NCBI RefSeq assembly: GCF_014695585.1
Contig: NZ_JACJON010000073.1
Coordinates: 1-64,000, forward strand
Source: Microcoleus sp. FACHB-831
GTDB taxonomy: Bacteria > Cyanobacteriota > Cyanobacteriia > Cyanobacteriales > FACHB-T130
Direction of reading: 5' to 3'
DNA: 64,000 bases
Shown: in pieces, positions 42,167 to 49,972 of the stretch
How positions within the stretch are numbered: position 1 is the stretch's first letter
How the letters are laid out: each line of letters opens with the position of its first letter
Notes under the pieces: generated by a model
Database searches by the model: none
The model's input: the letters and a program-made list of their open reading frames with translations, nothing else
What the model was told of the DNA's origin: nothing
Made by a program: the position numbers and the translations under genes

Positions 42167-42937
42167 ATGTTTAAAGCCAATTTTTGGAAGCTTATCCAAT
42201 CCTTCCTAAACTTTCTAAAACAGTTGCTAATTGCCCATTGGCGCTCCCTGCTGGTGCTATTAATAGGCGTGTATTTACCTTTGCAGGTTTTTGGCCTGCT
42301 TGCACTAGAGGTATGGGAGAATGAAGGCGGGTTTTCTTGGGATGAACTAATTCTATTAGCAATTCACACTACATCACATTCGCAGCTAGATGTTGTTGCA
42401 GTAACTCTAACTAAGCTTGGGTCGGTTTGGACTGTGTTTCCCATTGTTAGCGGGATTGCCCTTGTGTTTTTAATCTACAGACGGTGGCGATCGCTTGCCT
42501 ATTTGCTCACTACCGCGCTAGGAAGCACTATCATCAACCGCACAGTCAAAATAATAATGCATCGAGTGCGTCCCCAAATATGGGAATCGCCTTCTCCAGA
42601 GTTTGATTACGCATTTCCCAGCGGTCATGCAATGACGAGCATGACTTTAGTAGCAGCTTTGGTAATTTTAACTTGGGGTAGCCCTTGGGTCGTGCCAATT
42701 CTAATATTCGGTAGCGTGTTTGTTGTTGCTATTGCCTGGACGCGGCTTTATTTGGGGGTTCACTTTCCTAGCGACATTTTGGCAGGATGGATGGTGTCGG
42801 TAGCTTGGGCAATTGGGGTTAGCCTGCTTATTAAGCCGCATTTAACTAAAGCGATCGCTGTTAATGATGATGATACTTTAGATGAAAATGAAACTTCATT
42901 AAGTCCTGAAGAAACACATTCATTAAACGAGAATTAA
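42167..42937 (+). CDS. PAP2-family membrane phosphatase, 256 aa
   Basis: Six membrane segments carry the three PAP2 motifs: KIIMHRVRP (KxxxxxxRP), PSGHAMTS (PSGH), and WTRLYLGVHFPSDIL (the RxxxxxHxxxD core). These enzymes remove phosphate from phosphatidate, undecaprenyl diphosphate or similar lipids on the outer face of the membrane. The gene is 24 nt after the ABC exporter, and ATG 42167 is chosen over a TTG six bases upstream. The acidic C-terminal tail is not conserved in the family. A bidirectional terminator follows. Confidence 0.85.
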   Translation: MFKANFWKLIQSFLNFLKQLLIAHWRSLLVLLIGVYLPLQVFGLLALEVWENEGGFSWDELILLAIHTTSHSQLDVVAVTLTKLGSVWTVFPIVSGIALVFLIYRRWRSLAYLLTTALGSTIINRTVKIIMHRVRPQIWESPSPEFDYAFPSGHAMTSMTLVAALVILTWGSPWVVPILIFGSVFVVAIAWTRLYLGVHFPSDILAGWMVSVAWAIGVSLLIKPHLTKAIAVNDDDTLDENETSLSPEETHSLNEN

Positions 42938-43084
42938 AATGTAATTTTTGTCAATATCTCATCAATCCGCGCTGCTGAAAAATGCTTCTTGTATAAAGGC
43001 AAATCCTCCAAGCTATGCATATTCGCTCCGAATGAAAACGGCTATAACTTTCCAAGTCTCCTTAAATGGCCAAAAAGAGGAATA

Positions 43085-43134
43085 GAGGTTCAGAGTTTAG
43101 CCAGATAGTTAGCTAAATTCTGAACCCCTCTTTT
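43085..43134. terminator. Two-way terminator between the PAP2 and subtilase genes
   Basis: GAGGTTCAGAGTTTAGC pairs with GCTAAATTCTGAACCCCTC (one mismatch and a two-base bulge). TTTT follows on the plus strand and A-rich sequence precedes it, which would serve the minus strand. It lies between two convergent stop codons. Confidence 0.75.
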
Positions 43135-43150
43135 GCTTATCTAAACAGCT

Positions 43151-46100
43151 TTATGCAAACTCCGAGCGTCCAGTATAAAGATTGGCAAGTTGGTTGTTAC
43201 GGCTCAGTGCTACTGCACGACGCACGGCGGCATCTGCATTAGCCAACCCATTACCAAAAGTATTATCCCGGCCCTCTGTTCCTAAATCCATCGCTGTATC
43301 GATGAGGATTTGACGCAATTCTCCTCCAGTTAATTCAGAGTTGACGCTCCAAACTAGGGAAGCAATTCCAGCCATGTTGGGATTAGCAGCAGAAGTGCCG
43401 TTAAAAGTCATATTTACGCTGCCATCTGGTTCCATCGCTGGTGAGTCTGTTGCTGCCATCAGCGTCAGGCTAGAGCCATAGTTAGAGTAATATGCTCTGT
43501 TTACAGAAGTAGCATTTGACAAGCCGTTTACGGTCGATGCGCCTCCACGTTCAAGTGCCCCTACAGACATTACATTACTGTGAGTTGTTTGGAGCCTAGC
43601 AACCCCACCACTAAGTACTGGGTCGCTAGTCGTATTGTCTATATCGACGCCACCGTTGCCTGCGGCGATCGCGAACAGCGCAATATCAGAATTATCTTCG
43701 ATCAACTGCTCAAGTTCCGCTTGCGTGCCACCATCATTTAGCCAATACTCGCCTTGAATGCCGCCTTGGAAGACAAGGCGCTGATTGTTGGCTCTTGCGT
43801 AAGCGATCGCGTCACTAATTGCTTGCTGCAAAGAGACACCATTGTAAACGTCATTCACGTATACATTACTGTTCCAGTTGATGCCAGCAACACCCGAACC
43901 ATTATTAGCAGTTGAAGCCATAATACTGATCGATTGATGCCCATGTCCCGCAGGGTTGTAGTTATCATCATCAGTCGAATCTGTAATCAAGCGGTTTGTT
44001 GAAATGTCCACAACATTACCAGTGTTACCAACAGCGGTCAGCACGCCTGAATCCACAGATGACAATAATACGTCACTGGCTCCTTGAGTAAACCGCCATG
44101 CACTATCTACATCAGATACATGGAGATTCCACTGAGCAGGGAAGTAATTATCATTAGTACGAACTTGCAGATCTAAGGTTGCCTCATCTATAAAACGCAG
44201 GTTTTCAATACCTTGGAAGTAGATTTCTCGACCATCAGCTAGAGTTAGATAGTCAAAAGCTGTACCCCTGAATATTGCTTGATTGGCTGTTGAAGACAAT
44301 GGATTGAAAGAGGTAAGGCCGATGCCATTTATACTCGTGACACTAGAACGCGAAATGCCTAAGAGGTTCAGCGTATCCGTCCCGCCACGCCCAACAAAGA
44401 CGTTACCCGTCCCTAGCGCAGCAGAATAATTCAGCGTTTCACCAGCAAAAGTTCCATAGCTAGTATTGCTGCTTTGGTTCCAAGACAAAATGCTTAAAGA
44501 TTGGGAAGAAGAGAAGAATTCTTGACCGCTGGTAGTGCGAGCAACGGCACGTAGTTGATAATTACCACCAGTTAGGCTGGAAAAGTTACCCAAGTTGAGC
44601 AAAGCGTTAGATAAACTAGCTTCACTCCAAGTTCCTAGAGTAGATACAACGCTACCGTTACTCAAGGCTTCCAAACGCACGTTTGACAAAGATAGCGTAT
44701 TTGCCAAGTTATAGCTAAAGCGCGTCGCTCCACCCTCAAAGATGGTATTAAAAGTGTTGTCCCCAGAAGCATCAACTAAACTGAAGTTGTTGAATATTGG
44801 GTCATAATCGGCAATGTTAACAATGGCGCTAGTCGTCGTACCCAGGCTATAACCATTGTCCGCAGCTAGGTTAAGGACAACTGTCTCGTTACCTTCTGCA
44901 ATGCTGTCATACATAACACCAATGGGCAGTGTCACGCTACTAGCACCTACGGGTATGACAATGCTGTTAGTGAGATTGCTGTAGTCGGTGCCATTAGTAG
45001 CACTGCCGCCGACAGTGTAGTTAACTGTAAGTGCATTGGCTGTGCTGCCACTACGGCTAATTCTGAATTCACCTGGATTAGACGTTTGTCCATCTAAGGT
45101 TTCGATAGCATTGGGGTCAGTGGCACTGATATTTAAGGTTGGTAGGGTAGAAGTAGTCAAGCTATAGTTGCCCGTAGCGCCACTATTAAAACTGGTGGCT
45201 CGCACCGCGTAACTGATGCCCTCTTCGACGGTGAATCTTAGATAGGAATTCGTACCCCCGCCACTGTCATTGTCGGCAGCGATCGCCTCACCCGTGCTTT
45301 CATTTACCAATTGCAGGTAAGCATCAAATTCGGCATTGAGGTTGATTAGGATAGTCTCGCCCACCGTTACCCCACTCAGCTGATAGTCATCTCGGAAGCG
45401 ACCAGTCTGCGTAGGGTTGTCGGAGTCAGTGTTACTCAATGTCCCACTTATGGTTTGGTTGCCACTGATGTCGTTGTCACCAATGGTGACGGTGGCTGCG
45501 TTAGCGCTTCCTATACCGTAGGCACTAGAAGTGGCTAAACTGAGGCTAACTGTTTCGTCGCCTTCTACACTTCTGTCATTGATGACATTAATCGGCAGCG
45601 TCACGCTGGTTTGGCCGACTGGGATGACGATGCTGTTAGTTATATTGCTGTAGTCCGTGCCATTAGTAGCACTGCCGCCCAGGGTGTAGTTAACTGTTAG
45701 AGCATTGGTTGTGCTTCCCGTGCGAGTAATGGTGAATTGTCCTGGATTGGCTGTTTCTCCATTAACTACTTCTAGGGCATTGGCGTCTGTGGACTGGATG
45801 GTGACTGTTGGCAGTGTCGTGGTAATTAAGCTGTAGTTGCCCGTAGCGCCACTATTAAAACTGGTTGCTCTTACTAGGTAATTGATGCCGTCTTGGACTG
45901 TGAATGAAAGTTGGGAATTAAGACTTCCGCCACTGTCATCGTTATAGGCAATTACCTCACCCGTGCTTTCATTTACTAATTGCAGGTAGGGGTCAAAAGA
46001 GCCGTTGAGGTTGATTCGGATCGTCTCGCCCACTGTTAGCCCAGTCAACTCATAGTCATCTCGATAACTACCAGTCCGCGCGGGGTTGTTGGGGTCGGTG

Positions 46101-48034
46101 TTACTCAATGTCCCACTTATGGTTTGGTTGCCACTAATGTCGTTGTCACCAATGGTGACGGTGGCTGCGTTAGCGCTTCCTATACCGTAGGCACTAGAAG
46201 TGGCTAAACTGAGGCTAAGTGTCTCGTTTCCTTCTACACTTCTGTCATTGATGACATTAATCGGCAGCGTCACGCTGGTTTGACCAACTGGGATGACGAT
46301 GCTGTTAGTGATATTGCTGTAGTCCGTGCCATTAGTAGCACTGCCGCCCAGGGTGTAGTTAACTGTTAGAGCAGTGGCTGTGCTGCCTTGGCGCGTGAAG
46401 GTGAATTGTCCGGGATTGGCTGGTTGTCCATTAACTACTTCGAGGGCATTGGCGTCTGTGGGCTGGATGCTGACTGTTGGCAGTGTCGTGGTAATTAAGC
46501 TGTAGTTGCCCGTAGCGCCGCTACTATAGCTGGTGGCTCTTACTAGGTACTTGGGGCCATCCTGGACTATGAATGAAAGTTGGGAATTAAAACCTTCGCC
46601 ACTATCATCGTCAAAGGCAATTACCTCACCCGTGCTTTCATTTACTAATTGCAGGTAGGGGTCGAATTCGGCGTTTAAGTTAATTCGGACTGTCTCGCCC
46701 ACCGTTAGCCCAGTCAACTCATAGTCATCTCGATAGCGGCCAGTGCGGGTGGGGTTGTTTGGGTCGGTGTTACTTAATGTTCCAGTTACGGTTTGGTTGC
46801 CACTGATGTCGTTGTCAGCAAGGGTGATGGTGGCAGTGTTGCTAGTACCGATGGTGTAAGCGTTAGAAGCGCTTAAGGTGAGTAGCGCTGTCTCGTTTCC
46901 TTCTACACTTCTGTCATTGATGACATTTATCGGCAGCGTCACGCTGGTTTGACCAACTGGGATGACGATGCTGTTAGTAATATTGCTGTAGTCCGTCCCA
47001 TTGGTGGCACTGCCGCCGATGGTGTAGTTGACTGTCAGTGCAGTGTTTGTACTACCTTGGCGCGTGAAGGTGAATTGTCCGGGATTAGCTGATTGTCCAT
47101 TAACTACTTCGAGGGCATTGGCGTCTGTGGACTGGATGCTTACTGTCTGTCCGTCTGTCTGTCCATTAGTGGCATTAAAATTTACCACCAACTCCTTTTC
47201 TTGAGCAGACATTCCCACTAACGCATTCAAGCCAAGTTGTGTCAGTTGATTACCTTTAGTCAATGCCGTTGCCTGGTTAGGATTCTGAGCCCCAAAGTGC
47301 ATCACAATCTTGGTTTCCCCAGGATTCAAGCTCAGGTTGTAGCCGTAGTTCAAAAAACCGATTGGACTGGAGACACTCGTCGGTCGCAAAGCGCCCTCAC
47401 CCGCTATCACATGCAACATTGTGGGGTCGAATATGCTATCGCCATCATCGGTGACAATCCAGTTATCGGCAGTTGTGAAGTTGGTGTCACCGTTGGAAGT
47501 CCTTACCACTAAAGTGCCGCTATCTGAACCCAGGTTTGTGTTCAGATCCACTGTGTAGTTGAGAATACTACTGCCGGGATTGGTGACTATTTCTAGGAAC
47601 CGGGCAAATGCTTGGTCGGTGGGTATATAAATTTTCCGGGTTACAGAAGCGCCGTTAATTGTCGCTGCACCTATGACTATTTCCCGTCCGTTATCTTCTG
47701 TGGTGCCAGTTGCAAAGTTAGGGAAGCCATTGAGTGACATGCCCCCGTCATAAGCATCACTGGTGCCGTCAATAATGTTCCCATTTTGTTGGATGTCCCA
47801 CAGGTAATTGCCTCCATCAATGAGGTTGAGCGGCAAGGTTGCAGGTGGCTGATTAGCTGCGATCGCTTCGCTATAACTGGAGCTAGATCGGCTACTAATT
47901 TGGTTTAGTGGGTCAGCCAGTCCCGGCAGGACTCCTGATGGTGCTAATAATGAATTCAATTGTATAGATGTAGGCTGGATCGAGCTTGCACCTAGTGGAC
48001 TCTGACGATCTTTAGATTCCAATCCGCTTAACAT
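43151..48034 (-). CDS. Giant surface subtilase with Calx-beta and PPC-like repeats, 1627 aa
   Basis: The order is: an N-terminal region of about 290 residues; four Calx-beta units; three pre-peptidase C-terminal-like (PPC) units between them (core DDYELTGLTVGETVRINL, then YLQLVNESTGEVIA); a spacer; and a C-terminal S8 protease domain. The protease triad is visible: Asp1328 in LLSSVDSGVL, a His in GHGHQS (1364 or 1366) and Ser1547 in FNGTSAANPNMAG. No classical signal peptide is seen, which suits type I-like export. The four Calx units repeat with an exact DNA period of 669 nt. It may mature or shave surface proteins; the target is unknown. Confidence 0.85.
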   Translation of the reverse strand: MLSGLESKDRQSPLGASSIQPTSIQLNSLLAPSGVLPGLADPLNQISSRSSSSYSEAIAANQPPATLPLNLIDGGNYLWDIQQNGNIIDGTSDAYDGGMSLNGFPNFATGTTEDNGREIVIGAATINGASVTRKIYIPTDQAFARFLEIVTNPGSSILNYTVDLNTNLGSDSGTLVVRTSNGDTNFTTADNWIVTDDGDSIFDPTMLHVIAGEGALRPTSVSSPIGFLNYGYNLSLNPGETKIVMHFGAQNPNQATALTKGNQLTQLGLNALVGMSAQEKELVVNFNATNGQTDGQTVSIQSTDANALEVVNGQSANPGQFTFTRQGSTNTALTVNYTIGGSATNGTDYSNITNSIVIPVGQTSVTLPINVINDRSVEGNETALLTLSASNAYTIGTSNTATITLADNDISGNQTVTGTLSNTDPNNPTRTGRYRDDYELTGLTVGETVRINLNAEFDPYLQLVNESTGEVIAFDDDSGEGFNSQLSFIVQDGPKYLVRATSYSSGATGNYSLITTTLPTVSIQPTDANALEVVNGQPANPGQFTFTRQGSTATALTVNYTLGGSATNGTDYSNITNSIVIPVGQTSVTLPINVINDRSVEGNETLSLSLATSSAYGIGSANAATVTIGDNDISGNQTISGTLSNTDPNNPARTGSYRDDYELTGLTVGETIRINLNGSFDPYLQLVNESTGEVIAYNDDSGGSLNSQLSFTVQDGINYLVRATSFNSGATGNYSLITTTLPTVTIQSTDANALEVVNGETANPGQFTITRTGSTTNALTVNYTLGGSATNGTDYSNITNSIVIPVGQTSVTLPINVINDRSVEGDETVSLSLATSSAYGIGSANAATVTIGDNDISGNQTISGTLSNTDSDNPTQTGRFRDDYQLSGVTVGETILINLNAEFDAYLQLVNESTGEAIAADNDSGGGTNSYLRFTVEEGISYAVRATSFNSGATGNYSLTTSTLPTLNISATDPNAIETLDGQTSNPGEFRISRSGSTANALTVNYTVGGSATNGTDYSNLTNSIVIPVGASSVTLPIGVMYDSIAEGNETVVLNLAADNGYSLGTTTSAIVNIADYDPIFNNFSLVDASGDNTFNTIFEGGATRFSYNLANTLSLSNVRLEALSNGSVVSTLGTWSEASLSNALLNLGNFSSLTGGNYQLRAVARTTSGQEFFSSSQSLSILSWNQSSNTSYGTFAGETLNYSAALGTGNVFVGRGGTDTLNLLGISRSSVTSINGIGLTSFNPLSSTANQAIFRGTAFDYLTLADGREIYFQGIENLRFIDEATLDLQVRTNDNYFPAQWNLHVSDVDSAWRFTQGASDVLLSSVDSGVLTAVGNTGNVVDISTNRLITDSTDDDNYNPAGHGHQSISIMASTANNGSGVAGINWNSNVYVNDVYNGVSLQQAISDAIAYARANNQRLVFQGGIQGEYWLNDGGTQAELEQLIEDNSDIALFAIAAGNGGVDIDNTTSDPVLSGGVARLQTTHSNVMSVGALERGGASTVNGLSNATSVNRAYYSNYGSSLTLMAATDSPAMEPDGSVNMTFNGTSAANPNMAGIASLVWSVNSELTGGELRQILIDTAMDLGTEGRDNTFGNGLANADAAVRRAVALSRNNQLANLYTGRSEFA
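44817..47150 (-). repeat. 669-nt tandem repeat array in the subtilase gene
   Basis: The same word (encoding GGSATNGTDYSN) begins at 44992, 45661, 46330 and 46999, exactly 669 nt apart each time. This corresponds to 223-residue Calx-beta plus PPC units, three full and one partial. Strong DNA identity suggests recent expansion or homogenisation. Confidence 0.9.
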
Positions 48035-49037
48035 TGGTTAGCTCTCCTGAAAAATATACTAAGTATTTACACGGAGCTTAAGCTCCCGTCCAAATGCGAT
48101 TGTTATAGATGCAACTACCCTGCTCAAGTTGGCGAAGCCTTATTTAGGGGGCTATTCTTCCTCAAAACTTGCGATCGCCAGTTTTTTTCCTATCTGTTCG
48201 GCTTGATTGTCATTAACAATCAAAACTTGATGATTAACGCTTGAGAAAAATAGCGTTTTATTTTAAGCAAATAGCCCAATAAGCCAGAAACACAGTTTAT
48301 TTAAAACCATCAACTTTTTTAGAAAACAACATCAATAATTAAGCAAGCACCATCTAGCAGCGAATGCTCTATTTGGATAAGCATCTTGCTTTTTCCATGT
48401 TGATGTCGAGTTGAGAAATACTAAAAATTAATTCCAGCGTCAACCTTACCAAGAAGCCTTCTTGGTATGCAATACGCAAACTTTAATTAATCAACTAAGC
48501 TAGCTGCGATCGCCAGCCTATAGTCCTCTAGTACCTCAACGTCGATATTTAAACTCGCATTCCCCTTAGTTGCTCCCCCTTTGTCTTTAACTCATCCAAA
48601 AAAGTAGCCTATTATGCAAAACTTTAAATATTAATTTTTGTAAAAAAATCGCATAAATGTCTGGAGATTAGTATTTTAAAAAGCACAACAGAAAATTACC
48701 CCAGGACTTCATTACCCGTGCCAAAACCTAACTTTTCTCCGTCAGGCTTGAACATACAATTACCCTGGTTTCCAGCGCGACTGGTTATCAACAGGGTATG
48801 TTTAATGACAATTAAGCCTGATATAATATTTGCTTTGCCCAAAAAATAATGGCTTGTAGTGCGTGATTCCGCTTATTTTATTGGGCGCGAGTTGTTAGGT
48901 GACAAGTAGTTGTGTGTAGGTTTACATAGAACGTAAAATATCTTTACAAAACCTTGATAGTGGCTTATGGGGTTGATTGCTGAGGAAGCACTCATAACAA
49001 GGGCAAAATCAAGCCAGACAGCATCGGCGATCGCCTG
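48035..49037. other. Intergenic region, about 1.0 kb
   Basis: This is the upstream region of the subtilase gene. It is AT-rich, with a perfect 10-bp dyad at 48447-48467 and no supported gene. The length suggests a regulated promoter. Confidence 0.55.
48447..48467. promoter_or_regulatory. Perfect dyad upstream of the subtilase gene
   Basis: TACCAAGAAG-C-CTTCTTGGTA is a 21-nt palindrome with a single central base, about 413 bp upstream of the subtilase start. It may be an operator, or a small hairpin in a long leader. Confidence 0.45.
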
Positions 49038-49604
49038 TTATTTTTTATTAATTCTGTCGAATAATTCTCTATTAATTCTGTCGATTACCCTAACAGCCAC
49101 GAACTCAGGCTCGGTTATGATAACTCTTTCAGCCGCTCCATCTTGTCGATAATAAATCAAAGCGAGCGGTTTGTGTCCGGGCTGATAGAGATCCGATTCA
49201 GATTTCAAGAAATACTTTATGCCCTCTTTACTTATCCCTGGTTGTAGAGATATTTTAGCGGGCACCCCCAACTCTTGGGGTGTCGAACTCATTAAAACTT
49301 TATTGTCATCTGCGTCTACAACTACCAGCCGAGTAATTTCAGTTTCTGTCGGCTTTTTAGAATTATTATTAATATTTAATATAATCTTCGCATAGCTACT
49401 AACTTTGGGATCAGCCACGCTGGAGGCGAAGAATTTCACTGTTATACTGGCGCGATCGCTCTCAATGTTCGTTAAGTTGTTTTGCGCTTGCACATTCACA
49501 ACAGGCGCTAATGTTGTGGAATTGCTTGGATTTGCCATCATATTATATGAAGTCACAAAGCCGATTGCCATTTTGATACAAGCCAGATAAGTTATTAAAT
49601 CCAT
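49038..49604 (-). CDS. Protein of unknown function, possibly exported, 188 aa
   Basis: The N-terminal 25 residues are moderately hydrophobic (MDLITYLACIKMAIGFVTSY) and could be a signal or anchor. The rest has a beta-rich pattern (ITVKFFASSVADPKVSSYAK, then ITRLVVVDADDNKVLM) and ends in EPEFVAVRVIDRINRELFDR. No family is recognised. It lies upstream of the subtilase gene on the same strand, but 1 kb away. Confidence 0.55.
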   Translation of the reverse strand: MDLITYLACIKMAIGFVTSYNMMANPSNSTTLAPVVNVQAQNNLTNIESDRASITVKFFASSVADPKVSSYAKIILNINNNSKKPTETEITRLVVVDADDNKVLMSSTPQELGVPAKISLQPGISKEGIKYFLKSESDLYQPGHKPLALIYYRQDGAAERVIITEPEFVAVRVIDRINRELFDRINKK

Positions 49605-49667
49605 TTAATAACTCCTTTGAACCCTTGTTAATGAGCCTATGGACATTGATTGAAATTATAGTAATAA

Positions 49668-49713
49668 AGCGCTCAACTCTGTTATCGTATTGAGGGTTTT
49701 AGAGTTGAGCGCT
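49668..49713. terminator. 13-bp perfect inverted repeat with 20-nt loop
   Basis: AGCGCTCAACTCT pairs with AGAGTTGAGCGCT. It lies downstream of the exporter gene. Long loop and no U-run, so terminator function is only possible. Confidence 0.45.
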
Positions 49714-49733
49714 GGGTTATTAAGGTTACGTTT

Positions 49734-49767
49734 AGATACCCGACTTCGCAGGAGTTGTCGGGTATCT
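49734..49767. repeat. 11-bp perfect inverted repeat, GATACCCGAC type
   Basis: AGATACCCGAC pairs with GTCGGGTATCT around a 12-nt loop. It is 20 nt from the previous hairpin. It may be a dispersed palindromic element or an attenuator. Confidence 0.5.
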
Positions 49768-49972
49768 CGCCTTCTCGAATCATTTAGGATTGCTATACCA
49801 GCATTAATTTTCGCCATACAGATCAACCCCGCGATCGCATAGTTTGGGGTCGCATAATTTCTATATGTTTAACTGCTTCCCTGCGTAAGAGCGTGTTTAT
49901 TAATGATGGGTAAGCAGTAATTAAAACTTACCAAATTTAGCAGCTAGATTTACTGAAAGATTCAGCAACTAT

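Larger units (their letters stand above)
49605..49972. other. Intergenic region, 368 bp, with two hairpins
   Basis: This gap between the exporter gene and the 188-residue gene (both on the minus strand) contains perfect inverted repeats at 49668-49713 and 49734-49767. No gene is seen. Confidence 0.6.

Noticed and set aside
44817-47150. Subtilase repeats as a CRISPR or mobile array
   Set aside because: They are in-frame protein-domain repeats of 669 nt.
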